Assembly (NCBI RefSeq): GCF_004799285.1
Contig: NZ_SSND01000008.1
Location: forward strand, 1 to 43,134
Direction: 5' to 3'
Length of the DNA stretch: 43,134 nucleotides
Source of the DNA: Aliigemmobacter aestuarii
GTDB lineage: Bacteria; Pseudomonadota; Alphaproteobacteria; Rhodobacterales; Rhodobacteraceae
A program made the translations under genes and the position numbers. Numbering within the stretch: the first letter of the stretch is position 1; the number at the start of each line of letters is the position of its first letter. This document shows, piece by piece, positions 24,772 through 33,291 of the stretch. The notes below the pieces were generated by a model. It saw only the letters and a program-made list of their open reading frames with translations, did not search any database and had not been told where the DNA came from.

Positions 24772-25724
24772 TGTACATTCCAACCTATGACGACATGCTG
24801 GCGGCGCACGAGCGGATCATGCCGCATATCCGCCGCACCCCGGTGCGAACCTCCGACTATCTGAGCGACCTGACGGGCGCTCGGCTGTTCTTCAAATGCG
24901 AGAATTTTCAGGAACCCGGCGCCTTCAAGGTACGGGGTGCCGCGAATGCGGTGTTTGGCCTTTCGGATGAACAGGCGAACAAGGGCGTGGCGACGCATTC
25001 GTCGGGCAATCACGCGTCCTGCCTGTCTTATGCGGCCATGCTGCGGGGCATTCCCTGCAATGTCGTGATGCCGCGCACCGCGCCGCAGGCCAAGAAAGAT
25101 ACGGTGCGCCGTTATGGTGGGGTCATCACGGAATGTGAGCCCTCGACCACCAGCCGCGAGGCGACCTTTGCCGAAGTGCAGGCGGCGACGGGGGGCGATT
25201 TTGTCCATCCCTACAACGACCCGCGGGTGATCGCGGGGCAGGGGACCTGCTCGCGCGAGTTCATGGAGCAGACTGGCGGGCTGGATATGGTCGTGGCCCC
25301 GATTGGTGGGGGCGGCATGATTTCAGGGACCTGCCTTACGCTTTCGACCCTTGCGCCCGAGACAAAGGTGGTCGCGGCCGAGCCGGAACAGGCCGACGAC
25401 GCCTATCGCAGCTTCAAGGCCGGATACATCATCGCCGACGACGCGCCCAAGACCATCGCCGACGGTCTCTTGGTGCCGCTCAAGGACCTGACCTGGCATT
25501 TCGTGTCGAACCATGTGTCCGAGATCTACACCGCGTCCGAGCAAGAGATCATCGATGCGATGAAGCTGATCTGGAAACACCTGCGGATCGTGGCCGAACC
25601 GTCCTCGGCGGTGCCCTTGGCCACGGTCCTGAAAAACCCCGATGCGTTTCGCAACAAGCGCGTCGGCATCATCATCACCGGCGGAAACGTCGATCTGGAC
25701 AAACTGCCCTGGATGCAGGGCTGA
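24771..25724 (+). CDS. bhcB: Beta-hydroxyaspartate dehydratase, PLP fold II
   Basis: The 317-residue enzyme belongs to the threonine dehydratase/serine racemase fold II group. The PLP lysine is K53 in EPGAFKVRGA. SSGNHASCLSYAAML binds the substrate carboxylate, and GGGGMISG (about 182-189) holds the PLP phosphate. From memory the whole protein closely resembles Paracoccus BhcB (MYIPTYxDMLAAHERI start, TGGNVDLDKLPW end). It converts 3-hydroxyaspartate to iminosuccinate by loss of water. Its partners BhcC and BhcD follow directly. The start at 24771 overlaps the DadA stop, and bhcC begins 16 bases after its stop. Confidence 0.92.
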   Translation: MYIPTYDDMLAAHERIMPHIRRTPVRTSDYLSDLTGARLFFKCENFQEPGAFKVRGAANAVFGLSDEQANKGVATHSSGNHASCLSYAAMLRGIPCNVVMPRTAPQAKKDTVRRYGGVITECEPSTTSREATFAEVQAATGGDFVHPYNDPRVIAGQGTCSREFMEQTGGLDMVVAPIGGGGMISGTCLTLSTLAPETKVVAAEPEQADDAYRSFKAGYIIADDAPKTIADGLLVPLKDLTWHFVSNHVSEIYTASEQEIIDAMKLIWKHLRIVAEPSSAVPLATVLKNPDAFRNKRVGIIITGGNVDLDKLPWMQG

Positions 25725-25740
25725 AAAGGAATTCCGCACC

Positions 25741-26904
25741 ATGAAAGACATGCTTGATTTCGACGCCTATGAGGTGGGGTTCGACATTCCGGCCAAGCCG
25801 GGAATGCCCGAGGCCGACATCCAGACCCCCTGCCTTGTGCTGGATCTGGACGCGCTTGAGCGCAACATCAAGAAGATGGGCGACTATGCCCGCGCCCATG
25901 GCATGCGTCACCGGGTGCATGGAAAGATGCACAAATCGGTGGATGTGGCCAAGCTGCAAGAGCGGCTGGGCGGCGCGATTGGCGTTTGCTGCCAGAAGGT
26001 GAGCGAAGCCGAGGTCTTTGCCCGTGGTGGCATCAAGGATGTCCTGGTGTCGAACCAGGTGCGCGATCTGGCCAAGATCGACCGCTTGGCGCGGTTGCCG
26101 AAACTGGGTGCCCGGATCATCGTTTGCGTCGATGACATCGATAGCGTCGCCGACCTTTCCGCAGCGGCTGTCAAGCACGGCACCACCATCGAATGCTTTA
26201 TCGAGATGGATGTGGGCGCGGGGCGTTGTGGCGTGATCGGGGCCGACAAGGTCGTGACGATCGCCAAGGCCATCGCGGCCGCGCCGGGGCTGAAATTCAC
26301 CGGCATCCAAGCCTATCAGGGCGCGATGCAGCACATGGACAAGTATGAGGATCGCAAGGCCAAGCTGGACGCCGCGATTGCCATGGTGTCCGAGGCGGTG
26401 ACGGCGCTGGAAGCGGTCGGGCTGAAGCCCGAACTGGTGTCGGGCGGTGGCACGGGCAGCTATTATTTCGAGTCGAACTCGAACGTTTACAACGAGTTGC
26501 AGTGCGGCTCCTATGCTTTCATGGACGCCGATTACGGCCGTATTCTGGACAAGGACGGCAAGCGCATCGATCAGGGCGAATGGGAAAACGCGTTTTTCAT
26601 CCTGACCCAGGTGATGAGCCATGCAAAGGCCGACAAGGCGATCTGCGATGCGGGCCTCAAGGCGCAATCGGTGGATAGCGGCCTGCCCACCATCTTTGGT
26701 CGTAGCGATGTGCAATATGTCAAATGCTCGGACGAGCATGGGGTGATTGCCGATCCGGACGGGGTGCTGAAGGTCGGTGAAAAGTTGCGTCTGGTGCCGG
26801 GTCATTGTGATCCGACGGCCAATGTCCATGACTGGTATGTGGGCGTTCGCGGCGGCAAGGTCGAGGTTGTCTGGCCGGTGTCGGCCCGCGGCAAGGCCTA
26901 TTGA
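25741..26904 (+). CDS. bhcC: Beta-hydroxyaspartate aldolase (D-threonine aldolase-like)
   Basis: The 387-residue PLP enzyme of alanine-racemase-like fold III has QTPCLVLDLDALERNI (28-43), the PLP lysine in HGKMHKSVDVAK (K62), GAGRCGV, YQGAMQHMD, SGGGTGSYYFES (phosphate site) and a C-terminal PGHCDPTANVHDWYV metal site. This matches the DSD1/D-3-hydroxyaspartate aldolase family and, from memory, Paracoccus BhcC. It joins glycine and glyoxylate into (2R,3S)-3-hydroxyaspartate, or runs in reverse. ATG 25741 follows AAAAGGAA. A longer in-frame reading overlaps bhcB and is rejected. A strong terminator follows the stop, so this gene closes the riboswitch operon. Confidence 0.92.
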   Translation: MKDMLDFDAYEVGFDIPAKPGMPEADIQTPCLVLDLDALERNIKKMGDYARAHGMRHRVHGKMHKSVDVAKLQERLGGAIGVCCQKVSEAEVFARGGIKDVLVSNQVRDLAKIDRLARLPKLGARIIVCVDDIDSVADLSAAAVKHGTTIECFIEMDVGAGRCGVIGADKVVTIAKAIAAAPGLKFTGIQAYQGAMQHMDKYEDRKAKLDAAIAMVSEAVTALEAVGLKPELVSGGGTGSYYFESNSNVYNELQCGSYAFMDADYGRILDKDGKRIDQGEWENAFFILTQVMSHAKADKAICDAGLKAQSVDSGLPTIFGRSDVQYVKCSDEHGVIADPDGVLKVGEKLRLVPGHCDPTANVHDWYVGVRGGKVEVVWPVSARGKAY

Positions 26905-26922
26905 TCGAGACACATGAACCAG

Positions 26923-26963
26923 GCGGACAGGGGGGAAATCGACATGCCCCCTGTCTGCTTTTT
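26923..26963 (+). terminator. Strong intrinsic terminator between bhcC and bhcD
   Basis: GCGGACAGGGGG pairs with CCCCCTGTCTGC (12 bp with one G-T pair), followed by TTTTT (26959-26963). It separates the riboswitch-led operon from bhcD, which must rely on read-through or its own promoter. Confidence 0.8.
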
Positions 26964-27026
26964 CGACACACCCCGTTCCCCTTGATGTCTGTGCCGCGTG
27001 ACGCAAGGGCATGGGCGTTGTGGCAA

Positions 27027-27055
27027 GGCAGTCGCGACAGGGCAGTCGTGACAAG
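27027..27055 (+). repeat. Two tandem 14-15-base repeats before bhcD
   Basis: GGCAGTCGCGACAG (27027-27040) is followed directly by GGCAGTCGTGACAAG (27041-27055). Each copy contains a near-palindrome GTCGYGAC. They end 15 bases before the bhcD start and may be regulator sites or an RNA leader element; no binding protein is evident. Confidence 0.5.
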
Positions 27056-27070
27056 GCAAAGGATCGCCCC

Positions 27071-28036
27071 ATGCTGATCGTACCGGAAAACCTGATTGCA
27101 GAACTGGTGACGCCAGAGATGGCCCTGACCGCCGTCGAGGCCGTCTTTGCCGCCATGGCGCGGGGCGAGGCCCGGAATTTTCCCGTGGTGCGCGAGGCGC
27201 TGGGCCATGAGGATGCGCTTTATGGCTTCAAGGGCGGGTTCGACCGGTCTGGCGCACATCTCGGACTGAAGGCCGGGGGCTTTTGGCCGCATAACCTTGA
27301 ACGGCGCGGGCTGATCAATCACCAGTCCACGGTGTTCCTGTTTGACCCTGATACCGGCACACCCACCGCGATGGTCGGGGGGAACCTGCTGACCGCGCTG
27401 CGCACGGCGGCGGCGAGTTCCGTGTCGATCAAGTATCTGGCTCGGCCGGATGCACGGGTGCTGGGAATGGTCGGCGCGGGCCATCAGGCGACGTTCCAGT
27501 TGCGTGCCGCCTTGCAGCAGCGGCGGTTTGAAAAGGTCATCGGCTGGAACTATCACCCCGAAATGCTGCCCAACATCGCCAAGGTCGCCGAAGAGGCGGG
27601 CGTGCCGTTTGAAGCCGTGCCGCTGGAGGGGATGCGGGTGGCGGATGTGATCATCACCATCACCTCGGCCTTTGCGCCGTCCTTGATGGCGGACCATGTC
27701 GGCCCTGGCACGCATCTGGCCTGCATGGGGACGGATACGGTCGGCAAGCAGGAGGTCGAGGCTGAGTTGGTGGCCGGGGCCACGGTCTTTACCGATGAAG
27801 TCGCGCAATCCGTCAGCATCGGCGAAGCACAGCATGCCGTTTCGGCAGGGCTGTTGTCGGCCGCAGGGATTACCCCCATCGGCGCGGTCATCAACGGCGC
27901 ACATCCGGGCCGGACCCGAGAGGACGAGATCACCGTGTTCGACGGCACCGGGGTAGGGCTTCAGGATCTGGCGGTGGCGGCGGCCATCGTCGATCTGGCC
28001 GTTGCCAGGGGGATCGCAATCAAGGTCGATTTCTGA
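27071..28036 (+). CDS. bhcD: Iminosuccinate reductase, ornithine cyclodeaminase/mu-crystallin family
   Basis: The 321-residue NAD(P)-dependent enzyme starts MLIVPENLIAELVTPEMALTAVE and has YGFKGGFD, GLKAGGFWPHN and NHQST in the substrate region. The dinucleotide motif is VLGMVGAGHQATFQLRA (about 129-145). ACMGTDTVGKQEVE and FDGTGVGLQDLAVA are typical C-terminal blocks. It follows Paracoccus BhcD closely from memory. It reduces iminosuccinate to L-aspartate, the last step of the beta-hydroxyaspartate route, and keeps nitrogen. ATG 27071 has AAAGGA 7-8 bases before it; the longer in-frame start at 27011 would include the tandem repeats. It is cut off from bhcC by a terminator and followed by its own. 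Confidence 0.92.
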   Translation: MLIVPENLIAELVTPEMALTAVEAVFAAMARGEARNFPVVREALGHEDALYGFKGGFDRSGAHLGLKAGGFWPHNLERRGLINHQSTVFLFDPDTGTPTAMVGGNLLTALRTAAASSVSIKYLARPDARVLGMVGAGHQATFQLRAALQQRRFEKVIGWNYHPEMLPNIAKVAEEAGVPFEAVPLEGMRVADVIITITSAFAPSLMADHVGPGTHLACMGTDTVGKQEVEAELVAGATVFTDEVAQSVSIGEAQHAVSAGLLSAAGITPIGAVINGAHPGRTREDEITVFDGTGVGLQDLAVAAAIVDLAVARGIAIKVDF

Positions 28037-28067
28037 TCCAAGCCTCTGACAGAGTTGTATTATCAAT

Positions 28068-28102
28068 CCGCCTCGGCACGTGCCGGGGCGGCGTTTCTTT
28101 TG
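28068..28102 (+). terminator. Intrinsic terminator after bhcD
   Basis: The 24-base near-perfect palindrome 28068-28091 (CCGCCTCGGCAC paired with GTGCCGGGGCGG, one wobble) is followed by CGTTTCTTTT. It isolates the glycine genes from the catB-ben operon. Confidence 0.8.
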
Positions 28103-28131
28103 GCCCTGTCCGGGCGCGGATATCATGAAAT

Positions 28132-28147
28132 GGTATCACCCGAGACC
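28132..28147. promoter_or_regulatory. Operator site D before catB, variant of GGTATC-N4-GATACC
   Basis: GGTATCACCCGAGACC keeps the left arm exactly and has one change in the right arm (GAGACC for GATACC). It matches site C at 14 of 16 positions. It lies 48 bases before the chosen catB start, where a promoter would be expected. Confidence 0.55.
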
Positions 28148-28195
28148 CTGCCAATCATCGACAGAATCCGCCCGCAACGGGCAGTTTCAGTGTCA

Positions 28196-29371
28196 ATGAA
28201 ACCAGCAGGCGCGGTGAGCGAAGTGACCAAGATCGACCAGATCGAGACCCTTATCCTCGATATCCCGACCATCCGGGGGCATGTGCTTTCGATGGCGACC
28301 ATGCGGACGCAGACCGCGGTCCTGGTGCGGATCAAGTTTGCCGACGGTTCGGAAGGGGTTGGCGAAGGCACAACGATCGGCGGCCTCAGCTATGGCGCGG
28401 AAAGCCCGGAAAGCATCAAGTCGGCGATCGATACCTACATGGCCCCGGCGTTGGTTGGCCGGAACGGCGATGATGTGAATGGCGCGGTGCAGCTGGTGGA
28501 CAAGCTGGTCAAGGGCAATCGGATTGCAAAGGCCGCGGTCGAAATCGCGCTGTGGGACGGGCTTGGCAAGCGTCTGGGCGTCTCGGTCGCGCAACTGTTC
28601 GGCGGGGCCGTGCATGAGCGCCTGCCGGTGGCCTGGACGCTGGCCTCGGGCAATTCGGAAACCGATATCGCCGAGGCGCTGCAGATGATCGAGGCGTGCC
28701 GTCACAACATCTTCAAGCTGAAGATCGGCAAGCGCGACGTGAAGGACGATGTGGCCCATGTGGCGCGGATCAAGCAGGCCGTGGGCGATGCGGCCAGCGT
28801 CCGGGTGGATGTGAATACCGCGTGGTCCTTGCAGGATGCGCGCTGGGGCCTGAAGGGTCTGCAGGATGCGGGCTGCGAACTGGTCGAACAGCCGGTGCCG
28901 GCGCGCTATCGCCGCGCGATGGCGGAATTGGCGGCGGGCTACGAGATCGCCGTGATGGCCGACGAGGCGCTGAACGGCCCCGAGGATGCGCTGGAAGTGG
29001 CGTCGTCCAAGGCTGCGGATGTCTTCGCCGTCAAGGTCGCGCAATCGGGCGGCCTGAAGCGGGCGTCCGAAGTGGTGGCCATCGCGCAGGCGGCGGGTCT
29101 GGGCCTTTACGGCGGCACGATGCTGGAAACCGGCCTTGGCACGGCGGCGGCGCTGCAACTGTTTGCCACCGTCGAGCGGTTGGATTGGGGGACCGAGTTC
29201 TTTGGTCCGCTGCTGCTGACCGACGAAATTCTGGCCAACCCGATCACCTATCGCGACTTCTGCGTGGAAATCCCGAAAGGGGCCGGCATTGGCGCCACGC
29301 TGGACGCCGACAAGATCGCCTTTTTCCGCCGCGATGGCGGACGGACTTTGAAAGCTCTCGCCGGGGAATGA
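28196..29371 (+). CDS. catB: Muconate cycloisomerase
   Basis: The 391-residue enolase-superfamily enzyme has an N-terminal capping domain (VLVRIKFADGSEGVGEGTT, about 43-60) and a barrel. The catalytic KxK is FKLKIG (K174, K176), the metal ligands are RVDVNTAW (D205), LVEQPVP (E231) and VMADEA (D256), and the opposite base is AVKVAQSGG (K280). This pattern is that of muconate-lactonising enzymes, which convert cis,cis-muconate from catechol ring cleavage into muconolactone. The start is uncertain: ATG 28196 has no strong ribosome-binding site, a GTG at 28214 is also possible, and starts before 28148 would place operator D inside the gene. It leads the ben operon. Confidence 0.9.
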   Translation: MKPAGAVSEVTKIDQIETLILDIPTIRGHVLSMATMRTQTAVLVRIKFADGSEGVGEGTTIGGLSYGAESPESIKSAIDTYMAPALVGRNGDDVNGAVQLVDKLVKGNRIAKAAVEIALWDGLGKRLGVSVAQLFGGAVHERLPVAWTLASGNSETDIAEALQMIEACRHNIFKLKIGKRDVKDDVAHVARIKQAVGDAASVRVDVNTAWSLQDARWGLKGLQDAGCELVEQPVPARYRRAMAELAAGYEIAVMADEALNGPEDALEVASSKAADVFAVKVAQSGGLKRASEVVAIAQAAGLGLYGGTMLETGLGTAAALQLFATVERLDWGTEFFGPLLLTDEILANPITYRDFCVEIPKGAGIGATLDADKIAFFRRDGGRTLKALAGE

Positions 29372-29440
29372 TCCCCGGCGCGCAACGTAACCCGCCACGG
29401 CGCAGGCTGATGCGCCAAGGTTGTCAGGAGGAGGACCTGC

Positions 29441-30832
29441 ATGTTCACTCAACCCATTCTTGATGCATTCGAGCAGCGTCTGAGCGGCGCGATTCAGGAC
29501 GACCCGGAAAACGGTGTGTTCCGCTGCCGCCGCGACATCTTTACCGATGAAGCGCTCTTCGAGTTGGAGATGAAGCACATCTTCGAAGGCAACTGGATCT
29601 ACATGGCGCATGAAAGCCAGATCCCGAACCCCGGCGATTACTTCACCCTGCACATGGGCCGGACGCCGGTCGTCATCACCCGCGACAAGGACGGCAACCT
29701 GAATGCGCTGATCAACGCGTGTTCGCATCGCGGTGCGCAGCTGTGCCGCTTCAAGCGCCGCAACCAGAAGACCTTTACCTGCCCCTTCCACGGCTGGACG
29801 TTCTCGAACACCGGTAAGCTGCTGAAGGTCAAGGACCCGAACGGTGCGGGCTACCCCGAGCAGTTCAACAAGGACGGCAGCCACGACCTGACCAAGGTCG
29901 CCCGGTTCGAAAACTATCGCGGGTTCCTCTTCGGTTCGCTGAACGCCGATGTGCAACCGCTTGAGGATTATCTGGGCGAGGCGCGTAAGATGATCGACAT
30001 GATCGTCGATCAGGCTGACGACGGGCTGGAGGTTCTGCGCGGGTCTTCGACCTATACCTATGACGGCAACTGGAAGCTTCAGGCCGAAAATGGCGCCGAC
30101 GGCTATCACGTCTCGGCCGTGCACTGGAACTATGTCGCGACCACCGCGCACCGCACCGACGATGGCAAGGAAGACCAGATCAAGGCGACCGATGCCAGCA
30201 AGTGGAACAAGCAGCGTGGCGGCTTCCATGCCTATGACAATGGCCACATCCTGCTGTGGACGCAGTGGGCCGACCCGACCAACCGCCCGAACTATCCGCG
30301 CCTGTCGGAATGGACGGAAAAGTACGGCAAGACCAAGGCCGACTGGATGGTGGGCGTTCTGCGCAACCTGTGCCTTTACCCCAACGTCTTCCTGATGGAC
30401 CAGTTCTCCAGCCAGATCCGGGTGTTCCGCCCGGTCAGCGTGGACAAGACCGAAGTCACCATCTACTGCATCGCGCCGAAGGGTGAAAGCCAGGAGGCCC
30501 GCACCCGCCGCATCCGCCAGTACGAGGATTTCTTCAACGCCTCTGGCATGGCCACCCCGGATGACACCGAGGAATTCCGCGCCACGCAGCGCGGCTATGC
30601 CGGCGCCGCACATGCCCAGTGGAACGACCTGACCCGTGGGGCGACCCAGTGGATCAAGGGACCGGACGCCGATGCCAAGGAACTGGGCATCAACCCGGTT
30701 CTGTCGGGTGCCCGCACCGAAGATGAAGGTCTGTTCGTGATCCAGCACACCAACTGGTCCGAGCGCATGGGCGAAGCGATTGCCAAGGAACGCGCAAACG
30801 CACCTGCCGCCGTGCAGACGGCCGCTGAGTGA
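29441..30832 (+). CDS. benA: Benzoate 1,2-dioxygenase large subunit
   Basis: The 463-residue ring-hydroxylating oxygenase alpha subunit binds its Rieske cluster through ACSHRGA (C94, H96) and CPFHGW (C114, H117). The catalytic iron site is [16 protein letters not shown] (bridging D220, H223, H228). Length and the N-terminal [20 protein letters not shown] are as in BenA/XylX. It dihydroxylates benzoate to the 1,2-cis-diol with BenB and BenC. AGGAGGAGG lies about 5 bases before ATG 29441, and the gene overlaps the frame leading into benB. Related substituted benzoates could also be substrates. Confidence 0.93.
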   Translation: MFTQPILDAFEQRLSGAIQDDPENGVFRCRRDIFTDEALFELEMKHIFEGNWIYMAHESQIPNPGDYFTLHMGRTPVVITRDKDGNLNALINACSHRGAQLCRFKRRNQKTFTCPFHGWTFSNTGKLLKVKDPNGAGYPEQFNKDGSHDLTKVARFENYRGFLFGSLNADVQPLEDYLGEARKMIDMIVDQADDGLEVLRGSSTYTYDGNWKLQAENGADGYHVSAVHWNYVATTAHRTDDGKEDQIKATDASKWNKQRGGFHAYDNGHILLWTQWADPTNRPNYPRLSEWTEKYGKTKADWMVGVLRNLCLYPNVFLMDQFSSQIRVFRPVSVDKTEVTIYCIAPKGESQEARTRRIRQYEDFFNASGMATPDDTEEFRATQRGYAGAAHAQWNDLTRGATQWIKGPDADAKELGINPVLSGARTEDEGLFVIQHTNWSERMGEAIAKERANAPAAVQTAAE

Positions 30833-30849
30833 GTGGGGAGGAAATGGAA

Positions 30850-31377
30850 ATGACGACGATGACCCTTGAACGTCCGACCGCTGGCCAGTCGATGAGCTTT
30901 GACGAGATCCAGGCCTTTCTTCATGCCGAGGCGCGGGCGCTGGATGATCGCCAGTGGGATACGTGGCTTTCGTTCTATCACAAGGACTGCCCGTTCTGGA
31001 TGCCGGCCTGGGATGACTATGACACCCTGACCGAAGACCCGCAGAACGAAATGTCCCTGATGTACTATCCCAACAAGCAGGGGATCGAGGACCGCGTGTT
31101 CCGCATCAAGACCGACCGGTCTTCGGCCACCTCGCTGCCCGAGCCGCGCACCAATCACAACGTGGCGAACATCGAAGTGACCAGCCGCGAGGGTTCGGAA
31201 ATCAAGGTGCGCTTCAACTGGCACACGCTGAGCTATCGCTATGGCGAAACCGACCAGCACTGGGGGACGTCGTTCTACACGATCGACACCAGCGGGCCCA
31301 AGCCACTGATCACGAACAAGAAGGTGGTTCTGAAGAACGATCATATCCACCATGTGATCGACGTCTATCACATCTGA
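30850..31377 (+). CDS. benB: Benzoate 1,2-dioxygenase small subunit
   Basis: The 175-residue beta subunit has the cystatin-like fold of ring-hydroxylating dioxygenases: FLHAEARALDDRQWDTWLSFYHKDCPFWMPAW (about 17-48), RTNHNVANIEVTSREG and a C-terminal NDHIHHVIDVYHI. It packs with BenA into the oxygenase hexamer. ATG 30850 is chosen because GGGGAGG (30835-30841) is then 8 bases away; ATG 30844 is too close to it and an upstream GTG at 30829 overlaps benA. Confidence 0.92.
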   Translation: MTTMTLERPTAGQSMSFDEIQAFLHAEARALDDRQWDTWLSFYHKDCPFWMPAWDDYDTLTEDPQNEMSLMYYPNKQGIEDRVFRIKTDRSSATSLPEPRTNHNVANIEVTSREGSEIKVRFNWHTLSYRYGETDQHWGTSFYTIDTSGPKPLITNKKVVLKNDHIHHVIDVYHI

Positions 31378-31407
31378 TCCGGGCTTGTCCGGGAGGGGAA
31401 ACAGCCC

Positions 31408-31435
31408 CCGCGCACCCCAGGCAACGGGTGCGCGG
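31408..31435 (+). other. Hairpin between benB and benC
   Basis: CCGCGCACCC (31408-31417) pairs perfectly with GGGTGCGCGG (31426-31435) around an 8-base loop. No T-run follows. It probably tunes the ratio of oxygenase to reductase by stabilising the upstream mRNA. Confidence 0.5.
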
Positions 31436-31453
31436 CCAAGGGAGGAGCATGCC

Positions 31454-32476
31454 ATGACGACCTATAATATCGCCCTGAATTTCGAAGACGGCGTGACCCG
31501 CGTCATCCAATGCGACGACGACGAAAAGGTCACGGATGCGGCCTTTCGCCAGAAGATCAACCTGCCGATGGATTGCCGCGATGGCGTCTGCGGCACCTGC
31601 AAGTGCTTTGTCGAGAAGGGCAAGTACGAGCTGGAATTCTACATGGACGAGTCCATGAGCGACGAAGAGGCGGCGCAGGGCTATGCCCTGACCTGCCAGA
31701 TGATCCCGGAAAGCGATTGCGTGGTTCGGGTTCCGGCGTCCTCAGCCGTCTGCAAGACGGCCCCCGAGGCGGTCGAGGCCGAGGTGGTGGGCGTGGATCT
31801 TCTGTCGGCCACCTCTTTCGGCTTGCGGGTCAAGCTGGCAAAGCCCATCGGATTTCTGCCCGGTCAATATGTGAACCTGACCGTGCCGGGCACGGATCGG
31901 CACCGGTCCTATTCGTTCTCGTCTGCCCCCGGCGCGCAGGAAGCCAGCTTCCTGATCCGCAACCTGCCCGGCGGGGTGATGAGCACCTATCTGGCCAACG
32001 CCGCACGGCCGGGCGACGCGCTGACGGCGACCGGGCCGATGGGGGCGTTTTACCTGCGGCCCATCGAGCGTGCCCAGCTGTGGCTGGCCGGTGGCACCGG
32101 CCTCGCGCCCTTCCTGTCGATGCTGGAACAAGTGGCCGAGCATGGGGCGGATCATCCGATCACGCTTTACTATGCCGTCACGCGCGCCGCCGACCTGGTT
32201 GAACTGGACCGCGTGCAGGCCCTGGCCGACAGGATCGGCAATGTGACGGTCATCACCGTCCTGGCCGCCGCAGATGAGGCCCATGACCGCAAGGGCTTTG
32301 TCACCGATCACGTTTCGGCCGACGATCTGAATGGCGGGGATTGCGATGTCTATCTCTGCGGTCCGCCGCCCATGGTGGATGCCGTCCGCGCCCATTTCGG
32401 CAAGCTGGGGGTGGAGCCTGCGAATTTCTACTATGAGAAATTCAATCCGACCGAAGAAAAGGCGGCAGCCGCATGA
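31454..32476 (+). CDS. benC: Benzoate 1,2-dioxygenase electron-transfer reductase
   Basis: The 340-residue protein has an N-terminal plant-type 2Fe-2S ferredoxin domain (CRDGVCGTC with C41, C46, C49, then C81). An FAD domain follows (RSYSFSSAP, about 152-160), then an NADH domain (LAGGTGLAPFLSML, about 212-225; CGPPPMVDAV and a C-terminal NFYYEKF). It passes electrons from NADH to BenAB. ATG 31454 follows GGAGGAG; its 3' end overlaps benD by 4 bases. Confidence 0.93.
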   Translation: MTTYNIALNFEDGVTRVIQCDDDEKVTDAAFRQKINLPMDCRDGVCGTCKCFVEKGKYELEFYMDESMSDEEAAQGYALTCQMIPESDCVVRVPASSAVCKTAPEAVEAEVVGVDLLSATSFGLRVKLAKPIGFLPGQYVNLTVPGTDRHRSYSFSSAPGAQEASFLIRNLPGGVMSTYLANAARPGDALTATGPMGAFYLRPIERAQLWLAGGTGLAPFLSMLEQVAEHGADHPITLYYAVTRAADLVELDRVQALADRIGNVTVITVLAAADEAHDRKGFVTDHVSADDLNGGDCDVYLCGPPPMVDAVRAHFGKLGVEPANFYYEKFNPTEEKAAAA

Positions 32477-33249
32477 GCCGCTTTGCCGACAAGGTGATGG
32501 TGGTCACGGGGGCCGCGCAAGGCATTGGCCGACGCGTCGCCGAACGTGCTGCGGCCGAAGGCGCGCGGGTGCTGATCGTGGACCGTTCGCCTGCGCGCGA
32601 TGAGGTGGTGTCGGCCATCCGCGCGGCAGGGGGCGAGGCCGAGGCGATCTCGGTCGACCTGGAAACGTGGGAGGGCTGCGCTGCGGGGATCGCCAGGGCG
32701 GTGGACCTTTGGGGCCGGATCGACATCCTGGTCAACAATGTCGGCGGCACGATCTGGGCGAAGCCCTTTGAACATTACGAGCCGCAGCAGATCGACGCTG
32801 AAGTGCGCCGGTCGCTGTTCCCGACGCTTTACTGCTGCCGCGCTGCCATCGGGCATATGCTGCCGCAGGGCAAGGGCGTGATCGTCAATGTCTCGTCCAT
32901 CGCGACGCGCGGGTTGAACCGCGTGCCGTATTCGGCGGCGAAGGGTGGGGTGAATGCGATCACCGCAAGCCTTGCCTGGGAAGTGGCCGAGCGCGGGATT
33001 CGCGTGGTGGCCACCGCGCCAGGGGGGACCGAAGCGCCGCCGCGTGTGGTGCCGCGCAACCCGAACGCTGCCGAAGAACAGCGCGAGGACTGGTACAAGA
33101 CCATCGTGGACCAAACGATCCAGTCATCGCTGATGAAGCGATACGGAACGCTCGACGAACAGGCAGGTCCGATCCTGTTTCTGGCGTCGGACGATGCCTC
33201 TTACATCACGGGCGTCACGGTGCCCGTGGGGGGCGGAGATCTGGGATAG
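32473..33249 (+). CDS. benD: Benzoate cis-diol dehydrogenase, SDR family
   Basis: The 258-residue short-chain dehydrogenase has the cofactor motif TGAAQGIGRRVA (12-23), NNVGG (about 90-94), the catalytic serine in NVSSIA and YSAAKGG (Tyr and Lys, about 155-161). It oxidises and decarboxylates the 1,2-cis-diol made by BenABC to catechol. It overlaps benC by ATGA. A short hairpin (GGCCCC/GGGGCC, 33249-33265) follows its stop before the transporter genes. Confidence 0.92.
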   Translation: MSRFADKVMVVTGAAQGIGRRVAERAAAEGARVLIVDRSPARDEVVSAIRAAGGEAEAISVDLETWEGCAAGIARAVDLWGRIDILVNNVGGTIWAKPFEHYEPQQIDAEVRRSLFPTLYCCRAAIGHMLPQGKGVIVNVSSIATRGLNRVPYSAAKGGVNAITASLAWEVAERGIRVVATAPGGTEAPPRVVPRNPNAAEEQREDWYKTIVDQTIQSSLMKRYGTLDEQAGPILFLASDDASYITGVTVPVGGGDLG

Positions 33250-33291
33250 GCCCCAAGGCGGGGCCGAACCAACCAACCGGAGGAGAGAAAG

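Noticed and set aside
28193-30748. An 851-residue minus-strand open frame
   Set aside because: It lies antisense to catB and benA, both with clear catalytic motifs. The translation is Arg/His/Gly-rich without domains, a GC-rich shadow.
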